Assembly (NCBI GenBank): GCA_964468745.1
Contig: CAYXVY010000054.1
Location: forward strand, 1 to 12,432
Length of the DNA: 12,432 bases
Direction of reading: 5' to 3'
Origin: JACPRB01 sp964468745
GTDB taxonomy: Bacteria; Planctomycetota; MHYJ01; JACPRB01
Translations under genes and position numbers: made by a program
In this document: one piece after another, positions 7,600-12,432 of the stretch
Position numbering within the stretch: the first letter of the stretch is position 1
Layout: every line of letters starts with the position of its first letter
Notes under the pieces: model-generated
The model's database searches: none
The model's input: only the letters and a program-made list of their open reading frames with translations
What the model was told of the DNA's origin: nothing

Positions 7600-8268
7600 A
7601 TGACGACGCTGCTCATCCTACTCGCGCTGCAGGTCGGCGATAAGGGCTTCGCCACCACGAAGGAAGCCATGCAGAAGGTGCAGCTGGTCATCGGCGAGTG
7701 GACCGGCTCCGGCGTCCCCGAAGACTCGAAAGAGGCGTCGTGGGCCGAGAAGATCTCCTGGAACTTCAAGATCGACAAGGACGCCTACGCGATCACGCTG
7801 GCCGTCAGCGAAAGCAAGTTCCTCAAGTCGGGCACGCTGACGTACGACCTCAAGAAGAAGGCATATCGCTTCGAGCTCACGCGTTCTGGCGGCGAACTGC
7901 TGGCCTACGAGGGGAAGCTCATCGACACGCAGCTCACGCTGACGCAGGTCCCCGAGAAGGACGACGCCGACCAGGAGAGGCTCGAATTCAATCTGCTCCG
8001 GGAGAACCGCTACTTCATCAACGTCGAGCGCCGCAAGGCCGGCTCGAAGTCGTGGAACCAGGTCTACAATCTCGGCTACAAGAAGGAAGGCGTGCCGTTC
8101 GTGCGCGGCGAGTCGGCCAAGTGTGTCGTAACCGGCGGCTCAGGCACGATCTCCGTCTCGCACAAGGGCCAGACCTACTACGTCTGCTGAAGCGGTTGAC
8201 GGACCTCGTTTCTGGAGGATCCAGAAAAGGTGCTCGCCGAGGCGAAGAAGCAAGGCTGGATCAAATAG
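7600..8268 (+). CDS. Secreted protein with C-terminal YHS-type metal site, candidate selenoprotein with two TGA codons (Sec197, Sec200)
   Basis: A frame from ATG 7600 to TAG 8266-8268 (222 residues) contains TGA at 8188-8190 and 8197-8199. The start MTTLLILLALQ is a short signal-type segment. Residues 25-165 are beta-rich (VIGEWTGSG, GTLTYDLKKKAYRFELT, LLAYEGKLIDTQLTLTQ) and resemble DUF1579-like barrels, though I cannot place the domain firmly. The C-terminus reads KCVVTGGSG, then HKGQTYYVC-U-SG-U-RTSFLEDPEKVLAEAKK. In YHS/TRASH metal-binding domains this segment is kGktYyfCCxgCkxxFxxdPek. Both TGAs fall exactly on the second and third cysteines, and the post-TGA residues (F, DP, the final helix) fit the family. 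Cys175, Cys196, Sec197 and Sec200 would form a soft-metal or redox site. A standard caller would stop at 8190 and lose the domain's end. One hairpin (8203-8231) is placed to serve both codons. Random decay would not put two stops on two ligand positions. Confidence 0.83.
8203..8231 (+). promoter_or_regulatory. SECIS-like hairpin after the paired TGAs at 8188-8199
   Basis: TTTCTGGA (8209-8216) pairs perfectly with TCCAGAAA (8220-8227) around the loop GGA. An outer ACC/GGT helix (8203-8205 with 8229-8231) is separated by a small internal loop. The apical loop begins 17 nt after the second TGA and 26 nt after the first, so one element could serve both. The loop's first base is G. If A8216-T8220 does not pair, the loop is AGGAT with G second. 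Confidence 0.55.
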
Positions 8269-8365
8269 CTTGCCGCGCCGTAGCCCGCAAGCCGTCGGCG
8301 ACATGTGGTTTCGGCGGAGGCGGGCCGCTCCTTGGTTCTCGCTTCTCTCTTTGTCTCTGTTTGCA

Positions 8366-8371
8366 TATCAT
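8366..8371 (+). promoter_or_regulatory. Possible -10 hexamer (TATCAT) of a leaderless promoter
   Basis: TATCAT ends 7 nt before the ATG at 8379 and follows a pyrimidine-rich run (8340-8362). No Shine-Dalgarno sequence is present. The 110-bp gap from the previous TAG (8268) shows no other feature I can support. Confidence 0.38.
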
Positions 8372-8378
8372 CTCGCGC

Positions 8379-9179
8379 ATGATTGACAACCTTGAAGATC
8401 TCGGCGACGAGATCGCGAAGCAGATCCCCGGCATCGACGGGCCCATCTTCACCGATCACGGGTACATAGCATCGCGCACGATGACCTTCTGGGCCGGGAC
8501 CCGCCGCGCGCACTTCTACTTCGAGACGCATCGCGGCGTCATCTCGATCATCGTGGAGATCGCCGACCGCTCGCCGAAGGGCGCCTTCCGCACCGGCAAG
8601 CTGGGCAAGGACGAGGACGCATTCAAGGTCGTCGATCTCTGGCTTAAGAGAAAGAAGGCCCCCGGCGCACTCCCCGATCTCGACTGGGTGCCTGAGGCGG
8701 CGCACGACGAGCTTGTCCCGCACCCCCCCGGCAAGCCCGCACCGGGCATTTCCGTCAGCCTCGTCGGCAAGACGAATAAGGAAGGGCCGGCCACGAAGGT
8801 TACGACGCGAAAGGAAATCGTGACGAAGGTCCTGTCGCGGCCGACACGCATCGCCGGCCTGCACGGCATGACACTCTACTCGAAGCAGCCGGACAAGCTC
8901 GCGCAGTGGTATCGCGCCGCGCTGGGTATCGACCTGCAGGGGTCCGACGGCACCTACAACGGGAAGCTCGGCGACTCAAATCTCTCGATCGTGCAGACCG
9001 AGGGAAAGAGCGACGGCGTGCGAGTCCTCTTCACGCTGCGCGTCGACGGATTTGCCGCCTTCGTCGAGCAGCTCGCGGTGAAGGGCGTGGAGATCGCCGG
9101 CCTCGACCGCACTGCCGACGGACAGTTCGCCTACGTCCGCGACCTCGACGGTAATCCGATCGAGATCACGGGGACGTAG
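8379..9179 (+). CDS. VOC (glyoxalase/bleomycin-resistance fold) protein with unknown N-terminal domain
   Basis: The 266-residue protein has no signal peptide, so it is probably cytoplasmic. Residues 170-266 form one VOC module. The strand GLHGMTLYSKQPDKLAQWYRAALGI carries the early His and the conserved W/F-Y-x-x-x-LG motif. LRVDGFAAFVEQLAVKGVEIAG is the central helix, and YVRDLDGNPIEI ends in the typical metal-binding Glu. VOC proteins are metal-dependent lyases, isomerases or dioxygenases, or drug-binding proteins, so the reaction is unknown. Residues 1-115 (MIDNLEDLGDEIAKQIPGIDG, AHFYFETHRGVISIIVEIADRSPKGAFRTGK) form a separate alpha/beta domain that I do not recognise, joined by a Pro-rich linker (PHPPGKPAPG). 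ATG 8379 is the first start after the intergenic gap; upstream sequence in this frame is a shadow of the YHS-type gene. Confidence 0.9.
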   Translation: MIDNLEDLGDEIAKQIPGIDGPIFTDHGYIASRTMTFWAGTRRAHFYFETHRGVISIIVEIADRSPKGAFRTGKLGKDEDAFKVVDLWLKRKKAPGALPDLDWVPEAAHDELVPHPPGKPAPGISVSLVGKTNKEGPATKVTTRKEIVTKVLSRPTRIAGLHGMTLYSKQPDKLAQWYRAALGIDLQGSDGTYNGKLGDSNLSIVQTEGKSDGVRVLFTLRVDGFAAFVEQLAVKGVEIAGLDRTADGQFAYVRDLDGNPIEITGT

Positions 9180-9180
9180 T

Positions 9181-9285
9181 CCCGATCCCGATCCAAATCC
9201 CCATAGGGGTTCGAGCTTGCGCTCGCCTTCCGCAGCACGCGCGCTAGCGCGAATCAAGATAGGGATCGGGATCCGGATCGGGATT
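9181..9285. repeat. Inverted pair of hexamer arrays (CCCGAT-type / GGGATC-type) in a convergent gap
   Basis: Directly after the VOC stop, 9181-9204 holds four 6-bp units (two exact CCCGAT, then two variants). At 9262-9285 there are four units of the complementary type (GGGATC, GGGATC, CGGATC, GGGATT). Positions 9181-9201 and 9262-9282 can pair over 21 bp with three mismatches. The 60-nt interior holds GAGC-TTGC-GCTC (9212-9223) and the perfect 12-bp palindrome CGCGCTAGCGCG (9240-9251). The whole could fold into a large cruciform or RNA hairpin and may act as a two-way terminator or be a dispersed REP/MITE-like element. The gap runs between convergent genes (9180-9344). Confidence 0.7.
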
Positions 9286-9344
9286 GCCAGCGGGGCAGAC
9301 CCCAACATGGGCTGCCGCTGACAAGCTACGACGGATCGACCGGC

Positions 9345-9704
9345 CTAACGGCGCCGGCTGAAGCAGTCGCTGCAGAAGACGGGACGGTCCCCGCGTGGAC
9401 GGAACGGCACCTCAGTCTGCTTGCCGCAGTCGCCGCACACCGCAGGGAACATCTCGCGCGGTCCGCCGCCGGCTCCGCCGCTGCGACCCCCGCGCATTCC
9501 GCCACCGCCACCGCCACCGCCACCGCCGCCGCCACCACCACCTCCCGGGCCGCCACGCGAAGCCTTCTTCGCCGCGCGACAGGGCGGGCAACGCTTCGGC
9601 TCATTCGTGAAGCCGAGCTTCGCGTGATGCTCCTGCTCGCCCGACGTAAACGTGAACGCCGTCCCGCAGTCCGCACACGTCAACTGCTTGTCCTGGTAAC
9701 CCAT
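9345..9704 (-). CDS. Double zinc-ribbon protein with polyglycine linker
   Basis: This 119-residue protein has two zinc-binding modules. The N-terminal one, DKQLTCADCGTAFTFTSGEQ followed by NEPKRCPPCR, matches the probable zinc-ribbon domain zf-trcl (Cys10, 13, 39, 42). The C-terminal one, AVCGDCGKQTEVPFRPRGDRPVFCSDCF (Cys90, 93, 111, 114), is a CxxC/CxxC module of the kind seen in small environmental zinc-ribbon proteins. A run of 16 Gly plus further Gly/Arg separates them. The function is unknown; nucleic-acid or protein binding is a reasonable guess from the basic Gly-rich linker. AAGGG lies just before the ATG at 9704. The two modules show that the whole frame is coding despite the low-complexity middle. 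Confidence 0.9.
   Translation of the reverse strand: MGYQDKQLTCADCGTAFTFTSGEQEHHAKLGFTNEPKRCPPCRAAKKASRGGPGGGGGGGGGGGGGGGGMRGGRSGGAGGGPREMFPAVCGDCGKQTEVPFRPRGDRPVFCSDCFSRRR
9498..9545 (-). repeat. Coding GGN microsatellite (16 Gly codons)
   Basis: Sixteen consecutive glycine codons, mostly alternating GGC and GGT on the minus strand, encode the linker of the zinc-ribbon protein. The 6-bp alternation on the plus strand (CCACCG units) suggests growth by slippage, so length may vary between strains. Confidence 0.85.
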
Positions 9705-9725
9705 GATCCCTTTTCCCTACCAAAA

Positions 9726-9828
9726 TAAAAAACCTCGCGGATACCTGAGCGGAGCGAACGCGGGGTGCTTGTGGTGCCGCCTCGCAGGGCGTTCCGCCTA
9801 CGGCCGGTAATTCTGCTAAAAAACCTCG
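9726..9828. repeat. 12-bp direct repeats flanking a 79-bp GC-rich spacer
   Basis: TAAAAAACCTCG occurs at 9726-9737 and again at 9817-9828, in the 131-bp gap between the zinc-ribbon start and the SpoU stop. On the minus strand each reads CGAGG followed by T6, resembling the U-tract of a terminator. The first copy would then lie just upstream of the zinc-ribbon gene and the second just after the SpoU gene. I see only short stems beside them (such as GGCG-TTC-CGCC in the spacer). The remainder of the gap has no ORF or RNA gene that I can support. Confidence 0.5.
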
Positions 9829-9835
9829 GCCTTGC

Positions 9836-10624
9836 CTACAACATTCGTGCGCGGGTCGCCTCATAAAGCAGCACGGCGGTCGCCGCTCCCACATTGAGGC
9901 AATCCCACCCACCCGCCATGGGGATGAAAATCGTGGAGCGGCACGCCGCGAGCACGGGTGCGCTCACACCGTCCGCTTCCCCGCCGACCACGATGCACGT
10001 CGGTCCCGAGTAGTCGACTTTCGTGATCACCCGATGTTCCCCGTGGATATGCGCCGCATAACACGCCACGCCGTCGAGCGACCGCAACGTTGCCGCAAGG
10101 TTGTCGCTCTCGCACACGGGAACCCGCAGCACCGCGCCCAACGAGGTGCGCACGGCACGCCGCGTCCACGGTGAGCACGTACCCGCGCCGACGATGACGC
10201 CGTCAACTCCGAACGCCGCGCAGGTGCGCATGACCGCACCGACATTCTCCGCGTCCGCCAGCCCATCCATCGCCAGCAGCAGCGGCGCTTTCTTCCCGGC
10301 CAGCACCGATGCGATGGTTGGAACGCGTGGCATCCGCCCCATGATCATGATGCCTTGGTGCAGGTCGAACCCCACGATCTCCGCGAGCTTGGATTGCGGC
10401 GCCAGCCGGACACGAAGCTGAGTCTCCGGCCGCGCCTCGATTTCCGCACGGAACATGTCCAGCCACTTCTGCGACAGAAGGATGCGATCGAGGGTGAGCG
10501 GGCCGGCGAGCATCCGCCGGGCCACCTTCAGTCCGTCACCGATGAACGCCCCTTCGGGGATCTGCCGGTTCCTCAGCGAACTGAAGGCGTCGAAATCAGA
10601 TTCGTCCGCGGGTTCGACTTTCAA
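9836..10624 (-). CDS. SpoU/TrmH-family RNA 2'-O-methyltransferase
   Basis: This 262-residue cytoplasmic enzyme would use S-adenosylmethionine to methylate a ribose 2'-OH in tRNA or rRNA. The SPOUT-fold motifs are clear: DAENVGAVMRT (124-134, motif 1), VVGGEADGVS (212-221, motif 2), and IPMAGGWDCLNVGAATAVLLYEA (motif 3, from 234). Motif 3 usually reads SLNV; here the Ser is Cys242. The N-terminal substrate-binding part fits (LRNRQIPEGAFIGDGLKVARRML), as in TsnR/RlmB-like members. The exact target nucleotide cannot be assigned. The start appears to be TTG at 10624, because an in-frame TGA lies two codons upstream and the conserved region begins soon after. This TTG lies inside the heptamer array 10618-10645, with GGAAG 7 nt ahead as a possible ribosome site. 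It is probably co-transcribed with fumarase, 21 bp upstream. Confidence 0.92.
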   Translation of the reverse strand: MKVEPADESDFDAFSSLRNRQIPEGAFIGDGLKVARRMLAGPLTLDRILLSQKWLDMFRAEIEARPETQLRVRLAPQSKLAEIVGFDLHQGIMIMGRMPRVPTIASVLAGKKAPLLLAMDGLADAENVGAVMRTCAAFGVDGVIVGAGTCSPWTRRAVRTSLGAVLRVPVCESDNLAATLRSLDGVACYAAHIHGEHRVITKVDYSGPTCIVVGGEADGVSAPVLAACRSTIFIPMAGGWDCLNVGAATAVLLYEATRARML

Positions 10625-10645
10625 CTTTCAACTTCCAACCTTCAA
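10618..10645 (-). repeat. Array of four 7-bp units, consensus TTGAAAG
   Basis: Read on the minus strand, four heptamers run from the fumarase stop to the SpoU start: TTGAAGG, TTGGAAG, TTGAAAG, TTGAAAG. The last unit supplies the TTG start codon. Like the array at 1481-1508 it is exactly 28 bp and intergenic, though the unit sequence differs. Confidence 0.85.
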
Positions 10646-12034
10646 TTACCCCGGCTCCGTCATCCTCCGCAGATCCAACGCCTTGTTGATCTGCTCCTCC
10701 GACAGTGTCCCCTGCTCCAGCATCAGCTTCTTCACGCTGATCCTCCGCTTCTGCGCTTCCTTCGCGATCGCCGCCGCCTTGTCGTAGCCGATGATCGGAT
10801 TCAGCGCCGTCACGAGCGCGCTCGACATCTGCGCAAGCTCCTCGCAGCGCTCCGCATTCGCCTTGATCCCGTCCACGCACTTCTCCGCGAACGCCGTGCA
10901 CGCATTGGACAGGAGGGTCACAGAGCAGAGAAAATTGTGGATCATCACGGGGATCATCACGTTCAGCTCGAACGCGCCGCCCTGTCCGCCGATTGTGATC
11001 GCAGCGTCGTTCCCGATCACCTGCGCCGCAACCTGCGCCACGACCTCGCTCATCACCGGATTGACCTTCCCCGGCATGATCGACGATCCCGGCTGCAAAT
11101 CTGGAATGTGAATCTCGCCCAGCCCGCAGAAAGGCCCGCTCGCCATCCAGCGGATGTCGTTCGCGATCTTCATCACCGAGCAGGCGACAGTCTTCAGTCC
11201 GCCGCTCGCCATGACGAGATCGTCGCGCCCCGCCTGCGCCTCGAAGTGATTGCGTGCCTCGCGCAGCGGCAGTCCCGTCTCTTTCGCAAGGACCGCCGCG
11301 ACGCGCTTGCCGAATTCCGGATGCGCCGTCAGCCCCGTTCCTACGGCGCTTCCGCCCAGCGCCAGCTCGTGCAGTCCTTCCGCGGCCCGCTTCACTGCCT
11401 CGATCCCCTTCTGGACCTGCATCGCGTAGCCGCCGAATTCCTGTCCCAGCCGCAGCGGCACGGCGTCCATCAGGTGCGTTCGGCCGATCTTCACGACCGC
11501 GTCGAACTCGCGCGCCTTCTTTTCGAGCGACGCCCGCAGCTTCTGGAGTGCCGGATACAGCTGCCGATCGAGCGCCAGCAACGCCGACACGTGCGTCGCC
11601 GTGGGGATCACGTCGTTCGACGACTGCCCCATGTTGACGTGGTCGTTCGGATGCACCGGCTTCTTGTCGCCCCGCTTCCCTCCAAGCTTCTCATTTGCGA
11701 TGTTCGCGATGACCTCGTTCGCGTTCATGTTCGTGGACGTGCCAGAGCCAGTCTGGAACACGTCGAGCACGAAGTCGTCGTCGCGCTTCCCATCGATCAC
11801 GTCCTGCGCCGCATCGACGATCGCGCGCGCCACCTTCTCGTCCAGCTTCTTAAGGTCGAGATTCACCCGCGCGCACGCCTGCTTGGTGCGTCCGATCGCC
11901 TCGATGAAGCACCGCGAGAACCTCCAGCCGCTGATCGGAAAGTTCTCGATCGCCCGCTGAGTCTGCGCGCCGTAATAGGCGTCGGCCGGCACCTGGACCG
12001 GCCCCATGGAATCCGACTCCGTGCGGAAGCTCAT
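10646..12034 (-). CDS. fumC: Class II fumarate hydratase
   Basis: This 462-residue enzyme interconverts fumarate and L-malate in the TCA cycle without an iron-sulfur cluster and normally acts as a homotetramer. Diagnostic segments appear in order: ESDSMGPVQVPADAYYGAQTQR at the N-terminus, TGSGTSTNMNANEVIAN (95-111), HPNDHVNMGQSSNDVIPTA, GRTHLMDAVPLRLGQE with the catalytic His187, and the flexible superfamily signature GSSIMPGKVNP (316-326) with the catalytic Ser. The length matches E. coli FumC (467). The ESDSMG plus AQTQR context favours fumarase over aspartase or argininosuccinate lyase. For the start, GGGAG lies 6 nt before the ATG at 12034 but directly abuts the ATG at 12040, so 12034 is preferred. 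Upstream in-frame codons reaching 12343 are antisense to the peptidase gene and are not part of it. Confidence 0.96.
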   Translation of the reverse strand: MSFRTESDSMGPVQVPADAYYGAQTQRAIENFPISGWRFSRCFIEAIGRTKQACARVNLDLKKLDEKVARAIVDAAQDVIDGKRDDDFVLDVFQTGSGTSTNMNANEVIANIANEKLGGKRGDKKPVHPNDHVNMGQSSNDVIPTATHVSALLALDRQLYPALQKLRASLEKKAREFDAVVKIGRTHLMDAVPLRLGQEFGGYAMQVQKGIEAVKRAAEGLHELALGGSAVGTGLTAHPEFGKRVAAVLAKETGLPLREARNHFEAQAGRDDLVMASGGLKTVACSVMKIANDIRWMASGPFCGLGEIHIPDLQPGSSIMPGKVNPVMSEVVAQVAAQVIGNDAAITIGGQGGAFELNVMIPVMIHNFLCSVTLLSNACTAFAEKCVDGIKANAERCEELAQMSSALVTALNPIIGYDKAAAIAKEAQKRRISVKKLMLEQGTLSEEQINKALDLRRMTEPG

Positions 12035-12040
12035 CGCCAT

Positions 12041-12113
12041 CTCCCTATCCTTCGCCACCCACGACCGTATCAATTGGAACGTTAAATTGTATGAACCACC
12101 CTTGAGGATTCCT
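12041..12113. promoter_or_regulatory. AT-rich divergent promoter region between fumC and the M28-like peptidase gene
   Basis: This short gap contains the most AT-rich stretch in the window (about 12068-12094). On the minus strand TACAAT (complement of 12086-12091) could be the fumC -10, leaving a leader of about 45 nt. On the plus strand TAAATT (12083-12088) could serve the peptidase, whose ATG at 12114 has GAGG 6 nt ahead. Neither has a convincing -35. Confidence 0.35.
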
Positions 12114-12432
12114 ATGAACGCAGCTGCCCGCCTTGTATCCCTGTTCGTCCTCCTGCTTTCGTCCTCGCTCGTAGCCCAGGAATCGACGACCGACGCGATC
12201 GTCAAGGAGGGGCGCGAGAACAGCAAGGTTATGAAGCACCTCGAGATGCTGACGGGCGATCTGGGCCCGCGCCTCACAAGCTCCACGCGCTGCGCCAAGG
12301 CGTGCGAGTGGGCGAAGAAGCAGTTCGAGGACTGGGGCCTCAAGGCGGAGCTTCACGAGTGGAACGCGTCGGCCGCGAAACCCATCTTCAAAGTCGGATT
12401 CGACCGCGGCCCGTGGTCGGCGAAGATGACGG
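12114..12432 (+). CDS. Secreted M28-like metallopeptidase, N-terminal part (runs off window)
   Basis: The first 106 codons are present. A clear signal peptide (MNAAARLVSLFVLLLSSSLVAQ) leads to KEGRENSKVMKHLEMLTGDLGPRLTSS, then the helix ACEWAKKQFEDWGL and later VGFDRGPWSAKM. This is the characteristic N-terminal segment of exported M28-family aminopeptidases (LtxxiGpRLTgS ... A..Wa...f...GL ... E.W...RG.w), which usually continue into a PA domain and a zinc-binding catalytic domain. Those lie outside the window, so the metal ligands cannot be checked. ATG 12114 has GAGG at suitable spacing. It is divergent from fumC. Confidence 0.85.
   Translation, partial: MNAAARLVSLFVLLLSSSLVAQESTTDAIVKEGRENSKVMKHLEMLTGDLGPRLTSSTRCAKACEWAKKQFEDWGLKAELHEWNASAAKPIFKVGFDRGPWSAKMT

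Noticed and set aside
5631..7643. Plus-strand 670-codon open frame opposite the GH20-like gene
   Set aside because: It is an Arg/His/Leu-rich shadow without motifs, overlapping a real gene with a signal peptide and Shine-Dalgarno sequence on the minus strand.
498..8199. UGA read as Trp (Mycoplasma-type code)
   Set aside because: None of the sites is a Trp position, and all three genes use TGG normally, including three codons after the TGA in the FG-GAP gene.
498..8199. UGA read as Gly (Gracilibacteria-type code)
   Set aside because: Gly would restore HGGG in the hydrolase but would destroy the CCxGC metal site in the YHS-type gene. The GC-rich content also does not suggest that lineage.
132..8268. 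The in-frame TGAs as sequencing errors or independent pseudogenes
   Set aside because: Each frame continues intact for 316, 387 or 22 codons with family-consistent residues and no other stop or frameshift. Two TGAs fall exactly on family cysteines in one gene. A substitution error would have to hit four such sites in 12 kb. This is not fully excluded for the hydrolase-like gene.
8269..8378. A further regulatory RNA or small gene after the YHS-type gene
   Set aside because: There is only a GC-rich stretch and a pyrimidine-rich run, with no stable GC hairpin plus T-tract and no convincing ORF beyond shadows.
9421..9627. Polyproline protein on the plus strand
   Set aside because: It is the antisense reading of the polyglycine linker of the zinc-ribbon gene.
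1481..10645. CRISPR array
   Set aside because: The heptamer arrays are contiguous 7-bp tandem units without spacers, and no cas genes are present.
10355..12085. Plus-strand 576-codon open frame opposite SpoU and fumC
   Set aside because: It crosses two genuine antisense genes and the gap between them, and the translation is Arg/His-rich with no domain.
1..12432. tRNA-Sec, SelA/SelB/SelD or other Sec machinery in the window
   Set aside because: None of the proteins matches these families and I see no tRNA cloverleaf, so the machinery, if it exists, is elsewhere in the genome.

Overview
This is a GC-rich bacterial chromosome segment with ordinary gene density and no phage, IS element, CRISPR array, rRNA or tRNA that I can see. 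The gene content is a UnbV/FG-GAP repeat protein fused to a thioredoxin-like domain, a secreted alpha/beta hydrolase-like protein with a C-terminal beta domain, a secreted GH20-like protein with an inserted beta-sandwich, and a zinc-ribbon protein. That mix suggests Planctomycetota or a lineage of similar lifestyle (Acidobacteriota is an alternative). This taxonomic guess is inference from gene families only.

Layout. 3-107: tail of a TlpA-like redoxin. 132-1451 (+): alpha/beta hydrolase-like secreted protein with one in-frame TGA. 1534-2715 (+): DEAD-box RNA helicase. 2756-3109 (-): small unknown protein. 3154-5958 (+): large secreted FG-GAP/UnbV/thioredoxin fusion with one in-frame TGA. 5967-7550 (-): secreted GH20-like protein. 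7600-8268 (+): secreted protein with a C-terminal YHS-type metal site and two in-frame TGAs. 8379-9179 (+): VOC (glyoxalase-fold) protein. 9345-9704 (-): zinc-ribbon protein. 9836-10624 (-): SpoU-family RNA methyltransferase. 10646-12034 (-): class II fumarase. 12114-12432 (+): start of an M28-like peptidase.

The main result is that three of these genes look like unannotated selenoproteins. A standard gene caller would cut each at TGA, yet the same frame continues in each case through recognisable domain sequence to a TAG. In the YHS-type gene the two TGAs sit exactly where the family has cysteines (CCxGC becomes C-U-S-G-U). In the FG-GAP gene the TGA lies between the last repeat and the conserved FWR-type segment. 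In the hydrolase gene it sits in the oxyanion-hole motif (LH-U-GGANG). Each site is followed by a stem-loop with the geometry of a bacterial SECIS: loop 17-22 nt after the nearest TGA and a G among the first two loop bases. No gene with a visible end in the window uses TGA as its terminator: 9 end in TAG and 2 in TAA. None of the selenocysteine machinery (selA, selB, selC, selD) is in the window, so the recoding remains inferred.

All three candidates have secretion-type N-termini, and two carry thiol or metal-binding chemistry (a CxxC thioredoxin domain and a YHS metal site), so an extracytoplasmic redox or metal-handling role is plausible. Other unusual features are 28-bp arrays of four heptamers in two intergenic gaps, a hexamer-based inverted repeat after the VOC gene, and a recurring -10-like hexamer placed 5-9 nt before the ATG of plus-strand genes without Shine-Dalgarno sequences, which suggests leaderless transcripts.
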